Source: Thalassotalea euphylliae
GTDB lineage: Bacteria > Pseudomonadota > Gammaproteobacteria > Enterobacterales > Alteromonadaceae
Reading direction: 5' to 3'
Length of the DNA: 64,000 nt
Assembly: GCF_003390395.1 (NCBI RefSeq)
Contig: NZ_QUOV01000001.1
Location: 248,001 to 312,000, forward strand
Part shown: positions 57,054 to 64,000 of the stretch, piece by piece
How the letters are laid out: every line of letters begins with the position of its first letter
Numbering within the stretch: the first letter of the stretch is position 1
Position numbers and translations under genes: made by a program
The notes under the pieces: generated by a model
Seen by the model: the letters and a program-made list of their open reading frames with translations, nothing else
The model's database searches: none
What the model was told of the DNA's origin: nothing

Positions 57054-57166
57054 GTCGCTTCACTTCTCGTGTTAGTCTTAATTTTTCCCAAACAAACTAA
57101 GAATCACCCGACAAGTGTAACCAAATTTTGGTTGAGAACTTCTATATGAAGTTCGTTAAAAGACGA

Positions 57167-57243
57167 AGGGGTATAGTTCCAATTGGTAGAACAGCGGTCT
57201 CCAAAACCGACGGTTGGGAGTTCGAATCTCTCTACCCCTGCCA
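57167..57243 (+). tRNA. tRNA-Trp (CCA)
   Basis: 77 bases with CCA. Acceptor AGGGGTA / TACCCCT, D-stem GTTC / GAAC, anticodon loop CTCCAAA with anticodon CCA. The anticodon stem GCGGT / ACCGA has a G-A mismatch at its outer end. Lies upstream of secE as in E. coli (trpT). Confidence 0.96.
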
Positions 57244-57327
57244 AATTTAAGTACAACGGTTGTACTGTAGCCTTTGCTTTTGCAAAGGTTGGTTTGTCTA
57301 GCTAGACGGAAAATACAGGTCGAATTT

Positions 57328-57708
57328 ATGAATGCAAGTGCAGAAAACCAAGAAACTGGTTCTCTTGATGGAGTAAAGTGGGGCGTAATCTTCCTGCTAT
57401 TAGGTGGTGCCGTTGTCGGTAACTTTTACTTTGCTGAGCAGTCAGTTCTGTTCCGCGCAATTGGCGTTGTTGCAGCGATTATTGTTGCCGGTCTAGTTGC
57501 CATGCAAACCGAAAAAGGTCGCACTTTTGTTGCCTTTGCCAAAGAGTCTCGTACGGAAGTACGCAAAGTTGTTTGGCCAACACGTCAAGAAGCCGTGCAA
57601 ACAACAGGCATCGTATTAGTTGCTACCCTTATTATGTCATTATTGTTATGGGGTCTAGACTCAGTATTGTTCTGGGTAGTAGGTTTCATCACTGGTTTAC
57701 AGGTATAG
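57328..57708 (+). CDS. secE: Preprotein translocase subunit SecE
   Basis: 126 residues from the ATG at 57328; the longer frame from 57274 is rejected. Three membrane helices: about 12-32, 38-58 and 92-118. The first two are the extra helices of enteric-type SecE. The conserved amphipathic part FAKESRTEVRKVVWPTRQEA precedes the essential third helix. Clamps SecY in the inner membrane. Three bases before nusG. Confidence 0.97.
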   Translation: MNASAENQETGSLDGVKWGVIFLLLGGAVVGNFYFAEQSVLFRAIGVVAAIIVAGLVAMQTEKGRTFVAFAKESRTEVRKVVWPTRQEAVQTTGIVLVATLIMSLLLWGLDSVLFWVVGFITGLQV

Positions 57709-57711
57709 AGA

Positions 57712-58290
57712 ATGTCTGAAGAAACGTTAACTGAAAGCGTAACTGGCGAAAACAAACCAAAACTACGTTGGTATGTTGTACAAGCGTTTTCAGGCTATGA
57801 AGCGCGTGTTCAAAAAACACTTTTAGAGCACATTGAAATTCACGGCTTAGAAGATAAGTTCGGTCAGGTACTTGTACCTACTGAAGAAGTTGTGGAAATG
57901 CGCGCTGGTCAAAAGCGTAAGTCAGCACGTAAATTCTTCCCAGGCTATGTTCTAGTTGAAATGGCAATGGATGAAGAAGCATGGCACTTAGTGAAGTCTG
58001 TACCACGTGTACTTGGTTTTATTGGCGGTACTTCAGATCGTCCAATGCCGATCACTAAAAAAGAAGCGGATCGCATTTTACAGCGTCTTGAAGAAACAGA
58101 TGCACCTAAGCCGAAAACATTGTTTGAAGTGGGTGAAGTGGTTCGTGTTATCGATGGTCCATTTGCTGACTTCAACGGTGTGGTTGAAGAGCTTGACTAT
58201 GAGAAGAACCGCATCAAGGTATCGGTACTTATTTTTGGTCGTTCAACACCAGTTGATTTGGAATTTGGCCAAGTTGAGAAGAGCGAATAA
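57712..58290 (+). CDS. nusG: Transcription termination/antitermination factor NusG
   Basis: 192 residues. The NGN domain opens [20 protein letters not shown] and binds the RNA polymerase clamp. The C-terminal KOW domain ([20 protein letters not shown], then [20 protein letters not shown]) contacts Rho or ribosomal S10. The N-terminal extension of about 20 residues is slightly longer than in E. coli. Operon partner of secE, with a strong terminator after it. Confidence 0.98.
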   Translation: MSEETLTESVTGENKPKLRWYVVQAFSGYEARVQKTLLEHIEIHGLEDKFGQVLVPTEEVVEMRAGQKRKSARKFFPGYVLVEMAMDEEAWHLVKSVPRVLGFIGGTSDRPMPITKKEADRILQRLEETDAPKPKTLFEVGEVVRVIDGPFADFNGVVEELDYEKNRIKVSVLIFGRSTPVDLEFGQVEKSE

Positions 58291-58333
58291 TATTATTTTA
58301 TAGCTCTTTGCGATAAGCATAAAAAAGATCTTG

Positions 58334-58374
58334 AAACGGCAGCGTTGATTAATTTATAATCCGCTGCCGTTTTT
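58334..58374 (+). terminator. Terminator/attenuator between nusG and rplK
   Basis: AAACGGCAGCG (58334-58344) pairs with CGCTGCCGTTT (58362-58372), a perfect 11-bp stem with a 17-base A/T-rich loop and trailing T-rich bases. Confidence 0.88.
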
Positions 58375-58497
58375 ATTTGAGCGAATGAAAATTTGTTCTA
58401 AAAACGCAAATTTATTAACCGGGGAGCTAACACATTTCCTATGTGTCGTGTTCGAAAGAACTAGCGATAACCACCCATAACAAAGGTATTTTTAAAG

Positions 58498-58926
58498 ATG
58501 GCTAAAAAAGTCCAAGCTTTAATCAAGCTACAAGTAGCTGCTGGTGCAGCTAACCCGTCACCACCAGTTGGTCCAGCTCTTGGTCAACACGGTGTGAACA
58601 TCATGGAATTCTGTAAAGCGTTCAACGCAAAAACAGATTCTTTAGACAAAGGCGCTCCAGTTCCAGTAGTAATTACTGTATACAATGACCGTTCTTTCAC
58701 GTTCGAAACTAAGACTCCACCTGCATCTTACTTACTTAAGAAAGCTGCTGGTATCAAGTCAGGTTCAGGTCGTCCTAACACTGAAAAAGTAGGTACTGTT
58801 ACACGTGCTCAACTTGAAGAAATCGTTAAGATGAAAGAACCAGATCTTACAGCAGGCGACATGGACGCAGCTGTACGTACTATCGCGGGTTCTGCTCGTG
58901 CAATGGGCTTAGTGGTAGAGGGTTAA
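58498..58926 (+). CDS. rplK: 50S ribosomal protein L11
   Basis: 142 residues. Start [20 protein letters not shown], then [20 protein letters not shown], which is the thiostrepton-region N-terminal domain, and the rRNA-binding C-terminal domain ending [16 protein letters not shown]. Substrate of PrmA encoded at 32 kb. Codons strongly biased. rplA starts 5 bases after. Confidence 0.99.
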   Translation: MAKKVQALIKLQVAAGAANPSPPVGPALGQHGVNIMEFCKAFNAKTDSLDKGAPVPVVITVYNDRSFTFETKTPPASYLLKKAAGIKSGSGRPNTEKVGTVTRAQLEEIVKMKEPDLTAGDMDAAVRTIAGSARAMGLVVEG

Positions 58927-58930
58927 TCGA

Positions 58931-59626
58931 ATGGCTAAATTATCAAAGCGCGCTCGTCTTATCCGTGAAAAAGTAGACGTATTAAAAGATTACGAAATCA
59001 ACGAAGCTATCACTCTTCTTAAAGAACTTGCTACTGCTAAGTTCAACGAAAGTGTAGACGTTGCTGTAAACCTTGGCATCGATGCTCGTAAATCAGACCA
59101 AAACGTTCGTGGTGCTACAGTATTACCACACGGTACTGGTCGTTCTGTTCGCGTTGCTGTTTTCACTCAAGGTGCAAACGCAGACAAAGCGAAAGAAGCT
59201 GGTGCTGACGTAGTTGGTATGGAAGACCTTGCTGAGCAAGTTAAAGCAGGTCAAATGGACTTCGACGTAGTAATTGCAACTCCTGATGCAATGCGCGTAG
59301 TTGGTCAGTTAGGTCAAATCTTAGGTCCACGTGGCCTTATGCCTAACCCGAAAGTTGGTACTGTAACTCCTGACGTAGTTGCTGCGGTTAACAACGCAAA
59401 AGCTGGTCAAATCCGTTACCGTAACGACAAAAACGGCATCATCCATACAACTATCGGTAAGGTTGATTTCGAAGACGCTAAGTTACAAGAGAACTTAGAA
59501 GCATTGTTGGAAGCGCTTAAGAAGGCTAAGCCAGCAAACGCTAAAGGTCAATTCATCAAGAAGATTTCAGTATCTACTACTATGGGTGCTGGCGTTTCAG
59601 TTGAACAAGGTTCGCTAAACTTCTAA
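58931..59626 (+). CDS. rplA: 50S ribosomal protein L1
   Basis: 231 residues. L1 stalk protein and translational repressor of the L11 operon. Features include [34 protein letters not shown] and [18 protein letters not shown]. Ends in SLNF. A terminator follows at 59649. Confidence 0.99.
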   Translation: MAKLSKRARLIREKVDVLKDYEINEAITLLKELATAKFNESVDVAVNLGIDARKSDQNVRGATVLPHGTGRSVRVAVFTQGANADKAKEAGADVVGMEDLAEQVKAGQMDFDVVIATPDAMRVVGQLGQILGPRGLMPNPKVGTVTPDVVAAVNNAKAGQIRYRNDKNGIIHTTIGKVDFEDAKLQENLEALLEALKKAKPANAKGQFIKKISVSTTMGAGVSVEQGSLNF

Positions 59627-59648
59627 TCTTCTCGAGTAGAAACTTTAC

Positions 59649-59690
59649 AGGGGTGAATTATTGAACTATAATTTTGCCCCTTTATTTTGG
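59649..59690 (+). terminator. Terminator after rplA
   Basis: AGGGGTGAATTAT pairs with ATAATTTTGCCCCT (one bulge, two wobble pairs), followed by TTATTTT. Confidence 0.7.
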
Positions 59691-59979
59691 TAGGAGCTGG
59701 GCGACTTATCCAAATTAACTCGTTTAAACGGGTTGAATCGGTTAAATCAAACAGTCCCGTCAAAGACCGTAGGTGAGTAGTAAACGGTTAAATACTGCGT
59801 ATTAAACTGGCTTACGTATTCTTAATTAATGCCTGCGTAGATGGTGATTACCGTGAAATTTCCTTAAATTTCTGGTCCTCGCCGTAATGGCCTAGACGGA
59901 TTGGTCTGTGTAATAGCATGACTAATTGGTTTAGGGGATATGAATTACCGGTTTAACCGGTGAACCAGGAGTAAAGCCA
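59691..59979 (+). ncRNA. L10 leader (autoregulatory rplJL leader)
   Basis: The 289 bases before rplJ lack an ORF and contain GTCCCGTCAAAGACCGTAGG and CCTGCGTAGATGGTGA, close to sequences in the E. coli rplJ leader where L10(L12)4 binds to repress translation. Paired segments (AACTCGTTTAAACGGGTT, TTACCGGTTTAACCGGTGAA) support a folded leader. The final GGAGTAAAGCCA carries the rplJ ribosome site. Confidence 0.75.
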
Positions 59980-60474
59980 ATGGCTATCAATCTTGATGAC
60001 AAAAAAGCAATTGTTGCTGAAGTTCAAGAAGCTGCCGCTGGCGCTCAGTCAGCTGTTGTTGCCGATTCTCGCGGTGTAACAGTTGAAGCGATTACTGCAT
60101 TGCGTAAGCAAGCACGTGAAAACGGTGTATGGATGAAAGTTGTTCGTAACACCCTAGCACGTCGCGCAGTAGAAGGTACTCCATTCGAGTGTTTGAAAGA
60201 TTCATTCGTTGGTCCTTCACTAATCGCATTCTCTAGCGAGCACCCAGGTGCTGCTGCACGTATTTTCTCTGATTTCGCCAAAGAAAACGAAATCTTTGAA
60301 TTAAAAACTGCAGCGTACGAAGGTGATGTAGTAGACGTAGCTATGTTAGCTAAGTTACCTACATACGACGAAGCTATCGCTAAGTTAATGAGCGCAATGA
60401 AAGAAGCATCTGCAGGCAAACTTGTTCGTACAATTGCAGCAGTTCGCGATCAGAAAGAGTCAGAAGCTGCGTAA
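59980..60474 (+). CDS. rplJ: 50S ribosomal protein L10
   Basis: 164 residues. Anchors L7/L12 dimers to 23S rRNA. Starts [20 protein letters not shown], has [23 protein letters not shown] rRNA contact ([16 protein letters not shown]), and ends with the helix that binds L7/L12. GGAG lies 8 bases upstream. rplL follows after 84 bases. Confidence 0.98.
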   Translation: MAINLDDKKAIVAEVQEAAAGAQSAVVADSRGVTVEAITALRKQARENGVWMKVVRNTLARRAVEGTPFECLKDSFVGPSLIAFSSEHPGAAARIFSDFAKENEIFELKTAAYEGDVVDVAMLAKLPTYDEAIAKLMSAMKEASAGKLVRTIAAVRDQKESEAA

Positions 60475-60558
60475 TTTTACATTACACATACGCGGTTTTT
60501 GTTTTAATAGTTATTTATCAAACAGTTTTAAACTGTTTTATTTGTAGGAAATTGAATT

Positions 60559-60927
60559 ATGTCTATTTCTAAAGACGATATCCTAAACGCTATTGCTGAA
60601 ATGTCAGTAATGGAAGTTGTTGAATTAGTAGAAGCAATGGAAGAGAAGTTCGGCGTAACTGCTGCAGCTGCTGTTGTTGCTGCTGGTGGTGATGCAGGCG
60701 GTGCTGCTGCTGAGCAAACTGAATTCGACGTAATCCTAGAAAGCTTCGGTGGCAACAAAGTTGCTGTAATCAAAGCTGTTCGTGGTGCTACAGGTCTTGG
60801 CCTTAAAGAAGCAAAAGAAGTTGTTGAATCAGCTCCTAAAGCTCTTAAAGAAGGTGTTGAGAAGGCAGAAGCTGAAGCTCTTAAAGCTGAACTTGAAGAA
60901 GCAGGCGCTACTGTTGTTATCAAGTAA
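60559..60927 (+). CDS. rplL: 50S ribosomal protein L7/L12
   Basis: 122 residues. N-terminal dimerisation helices ([20 protein letters not shown]), an Ala/Gly hinge ([18 protein letters not shown]), and the C-terminal factor-binding domain ([20 protein letters not shown]). Recruits translational GTPases to the ribosome. AGGAAATTGA precedes the ATG. Confidence 0.99.
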   Translation: MSISKDDILNAIAEMSVMEVVELVEAMEEKFGVTAAAAVVAAGGDAGGAAAEQTEFDVILESFGGNKVAVIKAVRGATGLGLKEAKEVVESAPKALKEGVEKAEAEALKAELEEAGATVVIK

Positions 60928-60964
60928 TCTGTCACCTGACAGATTAGCTGCCTAATCAGGCAAT

Positions 60965-60995
60965 GGCTGGTGATTTAAACGTCACCGGCCTTTTT
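60965..60995 (+). terminator. Attenuator between rplL and rpoB
   Basis: GGCTGGTGA (60965-60973) pairs with TCACCGGCC (60982-60990) with one wobble and an 8-base loop, followed by five T. In E. coli a partial terminator at the same place lowers rpoBC transcription relative to rplJL. Confidence 0.8.
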
Positions 60996-61118
60996 GCGCT
61001 AAATAACGCTAAAATTTGAAAAGCCTTACCTTAAAGGTTTTTTTTCTAAGCGAAACAGTGCAGTATTGTAGGTTAGCTTAATTTATAACCTACACTACAA
61101 CTAAAAATTTAGACTTAA

Positions 61119-61174
61119 GCCAAGTTGATTGAGTATTTGCCATAAACCTCGGGCAAGTGCCTAATCAACTTGGC
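61119..61174 (+). promoter_or_regulatory. Long hairpin in the rplL-rpoB leader, possible RNase III site
   Basis: GCCAAGTTGATT (61119-61130) is complementary to AATCAACTTGGC (61163-61174), and inside it TTGCC pairs with GGCAA. The whole is a stem of about 17 pairs with an internal loop. There is no T tract. In E. coli the rplL-rpoB spacer contains an RNase III-cleaved hairpin. The rest of the 334-base gap holds no gene. Confidence 0.65.
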
Positions 61175-61261
61175 ATTTAATGTCATAGCAAAAAGCCCGC
61201 TTTAGCTTTTGTCGACAAAGTTAAGGTGGATTCGGTACAACCCAGCTAGCTGAGGAACCCC

Positions 61262-64000
61262 ATGGGATACTCCTACTCTGAAAAGAAACGAATTAGAAAG
61301 GACTTTGGTAAAAGTGCACAGGTTATGGATTATCCATTCCTGTTGTCCATCCAACTCGAATCTTTCCGTAAGTTCATTGATATTGACCCTACTGGCGAAA
61401 CCGGCTTAGAAGCCGCATTTCGTTCAATTTTCCCGATCAAAGCATATTCTGGTAGTTCAGAATTACAATACGTTAGCTACCGTTTAGGTGAGCCATTATT
61501 TGACGTTAAAGAATGTCAAATCCGTGGTGTTACTTACTCAGCGCCGCTACGCGTAAAATTACGTTTGGTAATTTACGATAAAGAAGCACCAGCTGGCACC
61601 GTAAAAGATATCAAAGAGCAAGAAGTTTACATGGGCGAAATCCCATTAATGACAGAGAACGGTACGTTCGTTATTAATGGTACAGAGCGTGTAATCGTGT
61701 CTCAGTTACACCGTTCACCTGGTGTATTCTTCGATCACGATAAAGGTAAAACTCACTCTTCAGGTAAAGTGTTATACAACGCACGTGTAATCCCTTACCG
61801 TGGTTCTTGGTTAGACTTTGAGTTCGATCCGAAAGACAACTTATTCGTTCGTATTGACCGTCGTCGTAAGTTACCTGCATCGATTATTTTACGTGCATTA
61901 GAATACTCGACAGAAGAAATTCTAGCGATGTTCTACGACACAACGTCTTACGAAATCAAAGGCGACAAGTTAATCATGGAACTTGTGCCTGAGCGTTTAC
62001 GTGGTGAAACGGCTACATTTGACGTGAAATTACCAAACGGTGATGTACTTGTTGAACAAGGTCGTCGTATTACTGCGCGTCACATTCGCACACTAAGCAA
62101 AGAAAACGTGACTGAGCTTGAAGTACCAGCAGAATACATTGTTGGTAAAGTGTTATCACAAGGCTACGTTGACGAGTCAACTGGCGAAGTGATCGCCGAA
62201 GCAAATGCTGAGATCACACTAGAGCTACTAGCAGCGCTTAGCCAAGCAGGCCACAAGCAACTTAATACGCTTTACATGAATGAATTCGATGTTGGTTCAT
62301 ACATGTCAGACACTGTGCGTATTGATAGCACAACTAACCGTTTAGAAGCGTTAGTTGAAATCTACCGCATGATGCGTCCTGGTGAGCCACCAACAAAAGA
62401 CGCAGCTGAAGGCTTATTCGCTAACTTATTCTTCTCATTAGAGCGTTACGACTTATCAACGGTTGGTCGTATGAAGTTCAACCGTCGTGTTGGTCTGAAA
62501 GAGTCAACTGGTGAAGGTACGTTATCTAACGATGACATTATCCGCGTAATGAAAACCTTAATCGCGATCCGCGATGGTAAAGGTGAAGTGGATGATATCG
62601 ATCACTTAGGTAACCGTCGTATCCGTTCAGTTGGTGAAATGGCAGAAAACCAATTCCGTGTTGGTCTAGTACGTGTTGAGCGTGCGGTACGTGAGCGTTT
62701 ATCACTAGGTGATTTAGACGCAGTTATGCCACAAGACTTAATCAACGCTAAGCCTATTTCTGCTGCGGTTAAAGAATTCTTCGGTTCATCACAACTTTCA
62801 CAGTTCATGGACCAAAACAACCCGTTATCAGAAGTAACGCACAAGCGTCGTATTTCTGCATTAGGCCCAGGTGGTTTAACACGTGAGCGTGCAGGCTTCG
62901 AAGTACGTGACGTTCACCCAACGCACTACGGTCGTGTTTGTCCTATCGAAACGCCGGAAGGTCCAAACATCGGTCTAATTAACTCATTATCATGTTATGC
63001 GCGCACTAACGATTATGGTTTCCTAGAAACACCATACCGTAAGATTGTCGATGGCGTAGTAACTGATGAAGTAGATTACCTATCTGCAATTGAAGAAGGT
63101 AACTATGTAATCGCACAGGCAAATGCTGAGCGTGATGAAGAAGGTCGTTTAACCAGTGACTTAGTACCGTGTCGCCACAAAAACGAATTCACGCTAATGT
63201 CGAAAGATACTGTTCAGTACATGGACGTATCGCCACAGCAAATCGTTTCTGTTGCTGCATCACTTATCCCGTTCCTAGAGCATGATGATGCTAACCGTGC
63301 CTTGATGGGCTCGAACATGCAACGTCAAGCTGTACCTACCTTAAAAGTGGACAAGCCACTTGTTGGTACGGGTATGGAGAAAATTGTAGCGGTTGACTCT
63401 GGTGTAACAGCCGTTGCTAAACGTGGTGGTGTTATCGATTACGTTGACGCTTCTCGTATCGTTGTAAAAGTTAACGAAGATGAAATGATCCCAGGTGAAG
63501 CGGGTATCGACATCTACAACTTAACTAAGTACACACGTTCTAACCAAAATACGTGTATTAACCAACGTCCTAACGTACACATGGGTGATCCGGTTGTACG
63601 TGGTGATGTTTTAGCTGATGGCCCGTCAACAGACATGGGTGAATTAGCACTTGGTCAAAACATGCGTTTGGCGTTCATGCCTTGGAATGGTTACAACTTC
63701 GAGGATTCGATGTTGCTTTCTGAGCGCGTTGCGCAAGAAGACCGTTTCACGACAATTCACATTCAAGAATTAAGCTGTATCGCTCGTGATACTAAACTTG
63801 GCTCTGAAGAAATTACTTCTGATATTCCAAACGTTGGTGAATCCGCGTTAAGCAAGCTAGATGAGTCTGGTGTTGTTTACATTGGTGCGGAAGTAAAAGG
63901 TGGTGACATCTTAGTAGGTAAAGTAACGCCTAAAGGTGAAACGCAATTAACGCCAGAAGAAAAACTTTTACGTGCGATTTTCGGTGAGAAAGCAGCTGAT
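61262..64000 (+). CDS. rpoB: RNA polymerase beta subunit, N-terminal 913 codons
   Basis: The frame is open from the ATG at 61262 to the right edge. Starts [20 protein letters not shown] as in gammaproteobacteria. The rifampicin-binding cluster reads [20 protein letters not shown] and then [11 protein letters not shown], the sensitive form at the usual resistance positions. [20 protein letters not shown] and [11 protein letters not shown] follow. The window stops inside the GEKAAD region, about 430 residues before the expected end. rpoC should follow. Confidence 0.99.
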   Translation, partial: MGYSYSEKKRIRKDFGKSAQVMDYPFLLSIQLESFRKFIDIDPTGETGLEAAFRSIFPIKAYSGSSELQYVSYRLGEPLFDVKECQIRGVTYSAPLRVKLRLVIYDKEAPAGTVKDIKEQEVYMGEIPLMTENGTFVINGTERVIVSQLHRSPGVFFDHDKGKTHSSGKVLYNARVIPYRGSWLDFEFDPKDNLFVRIDRRRKLPASIILRALEYSTEEILAMFYDTTSYEIKGDKLIMELVPERLRGETATFDVKLPNGDVLVEQGRRITARHIRTLSKENVTELEVPAEYIVGKVLSQGYVDESTGEVIAEANAEITLELLAALSQAGHKQLNTLYMNEFDVGSYMSDTVRIDSTTNRLEALVEIYRMMRPGEPPTKDAAEGLFANLFFSLERYDLSTVGRMKFNRRVGLKESTGEGTLSNDDIIRVMKTLIAIRDGKGEVDDIDHLGNRRIRSVGEMAENQFRVGLVRVERAVRERLSLGDLDAVMPQDLINAKPISAAVKEFFGSSQLSQFMDQNNPLSEVTHKRRISALGPGGLTRERAGFEVRDVHPTHYGRVCPIETPEGPNIGLINSLSCYARTNDYGFLETPYRKIVDGVVTDEVDYLSAIEEGNYVIAQANAERDEEGRLTSDLVPCRHKNEFTLMSKDTVQYMDVSPQQIVSVAASLIPFLEHDDANRALMGSNMQRQAVPTLKVDKPLVGTGMEKIVAVDSGVTAVAKRGGVIDYVDASRIVVKVNEDEMIPGEAGIDIYNLTKYTRSNQNTCINQRPNVHMGDPVVRGDVLADGPSTDMGELALGQNMRLAFMPWNGYNFEDSMLLSERVAQEDRFTTIHIQELSCIARDTKLGSEEITSDIPNVGESALSKLDESGVVYIGAEVKGGDILVGKVTPKGETQLTPEEKLLRAIFGEKAAD

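Overview
The window looks like chromosomal DNA of a marine gammaproteobacterium of the order Alteromonadales, most like the Colwelliaceae (Thalassotalea/Colwellia type). This rests on moderate A+T content, classical gammaproteobacterial gene orders (dnaB-alr, dusB-fis, ftsN-hslVU, thrU-tyrU-glyT-thrT-tufB, trpT-secE-nusG-rplKA-rplJL-rpoB), a type III pantothenate kinase beside birA, and many short palindromic mobile repeats. Assignment to a genus is inference; no database was searched.

Layout. 1-2.3 kb: divergent histidine-utilisation genes (hutC and the start of hutU on minus, hutI on plus) around two HutC-type operators. 2.3-9.6 kb: a 281-bp palindromic element, two membrane GGDEF/EAL proteins (one badly degenerate), rraA, and a chemoreceptor with an internal deletion. 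9.6-15 kb (minus): DUF971 protein, hslU, hslV with a sigma-32-like promoter, an FtsN-like SPOR protein, and priA. 15-18 kb: rpmE, then an ECF sigma / anti-sigma / beta-repeat protein operon. 18-24 kb: a MITE, dnaB-alr, yjbQ, metR with a MetJ-like operator, then a SoxR locus in which a frameshifted VOC gene and a small unknown gene sit under a near-canonical SoxR promoter, separated from soxR by a second copy of the MITE. 24-32 kb: CheX-like protein, DUF6702, M1 peptidase, zur, DUF6482, a Tyr-rich repeat protein, a truncated siroheme synthase and a periplasmic binding protein. 32-39.4 kb: prmA, dusB-fis, purH, a secreted methyltransferase, purD, and a membrane-anchored RRM protein.

39.4-45.6 kb is a complete rRNA operon (16S, tRNA-Ala, tRNA-Ile, 23S, 5S) with promoter, boxA sites and terminator. 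46-50 kb is a three-gene polysaccharide export/kinase module without glycosyltransferases. 50-57 kb has murB-birA-coaX, four tRNAs, tufB, a four-copy tandem array of the tuf tail plus terminator, a 2-oxoglutarate oxygenase and a YrbL-like protein. 57-64 kb has tRNA-Trp, secE, nusG, L11, L1, L10, L7/L12 and the first 913 codons of rpoB.

Most of the window is core housekeeping DNA. The observations most worth a second look are the SoxR locus split by a MITE, the chemoreceptor with about 90 residues missing from its signalling hairpin, the tandem array behind tufB with a prolyl-hydroxylase-like gene next to it, and the truncated siroheme synthase. I did not find a clearly new multi-gene defence or biosynthetic system.
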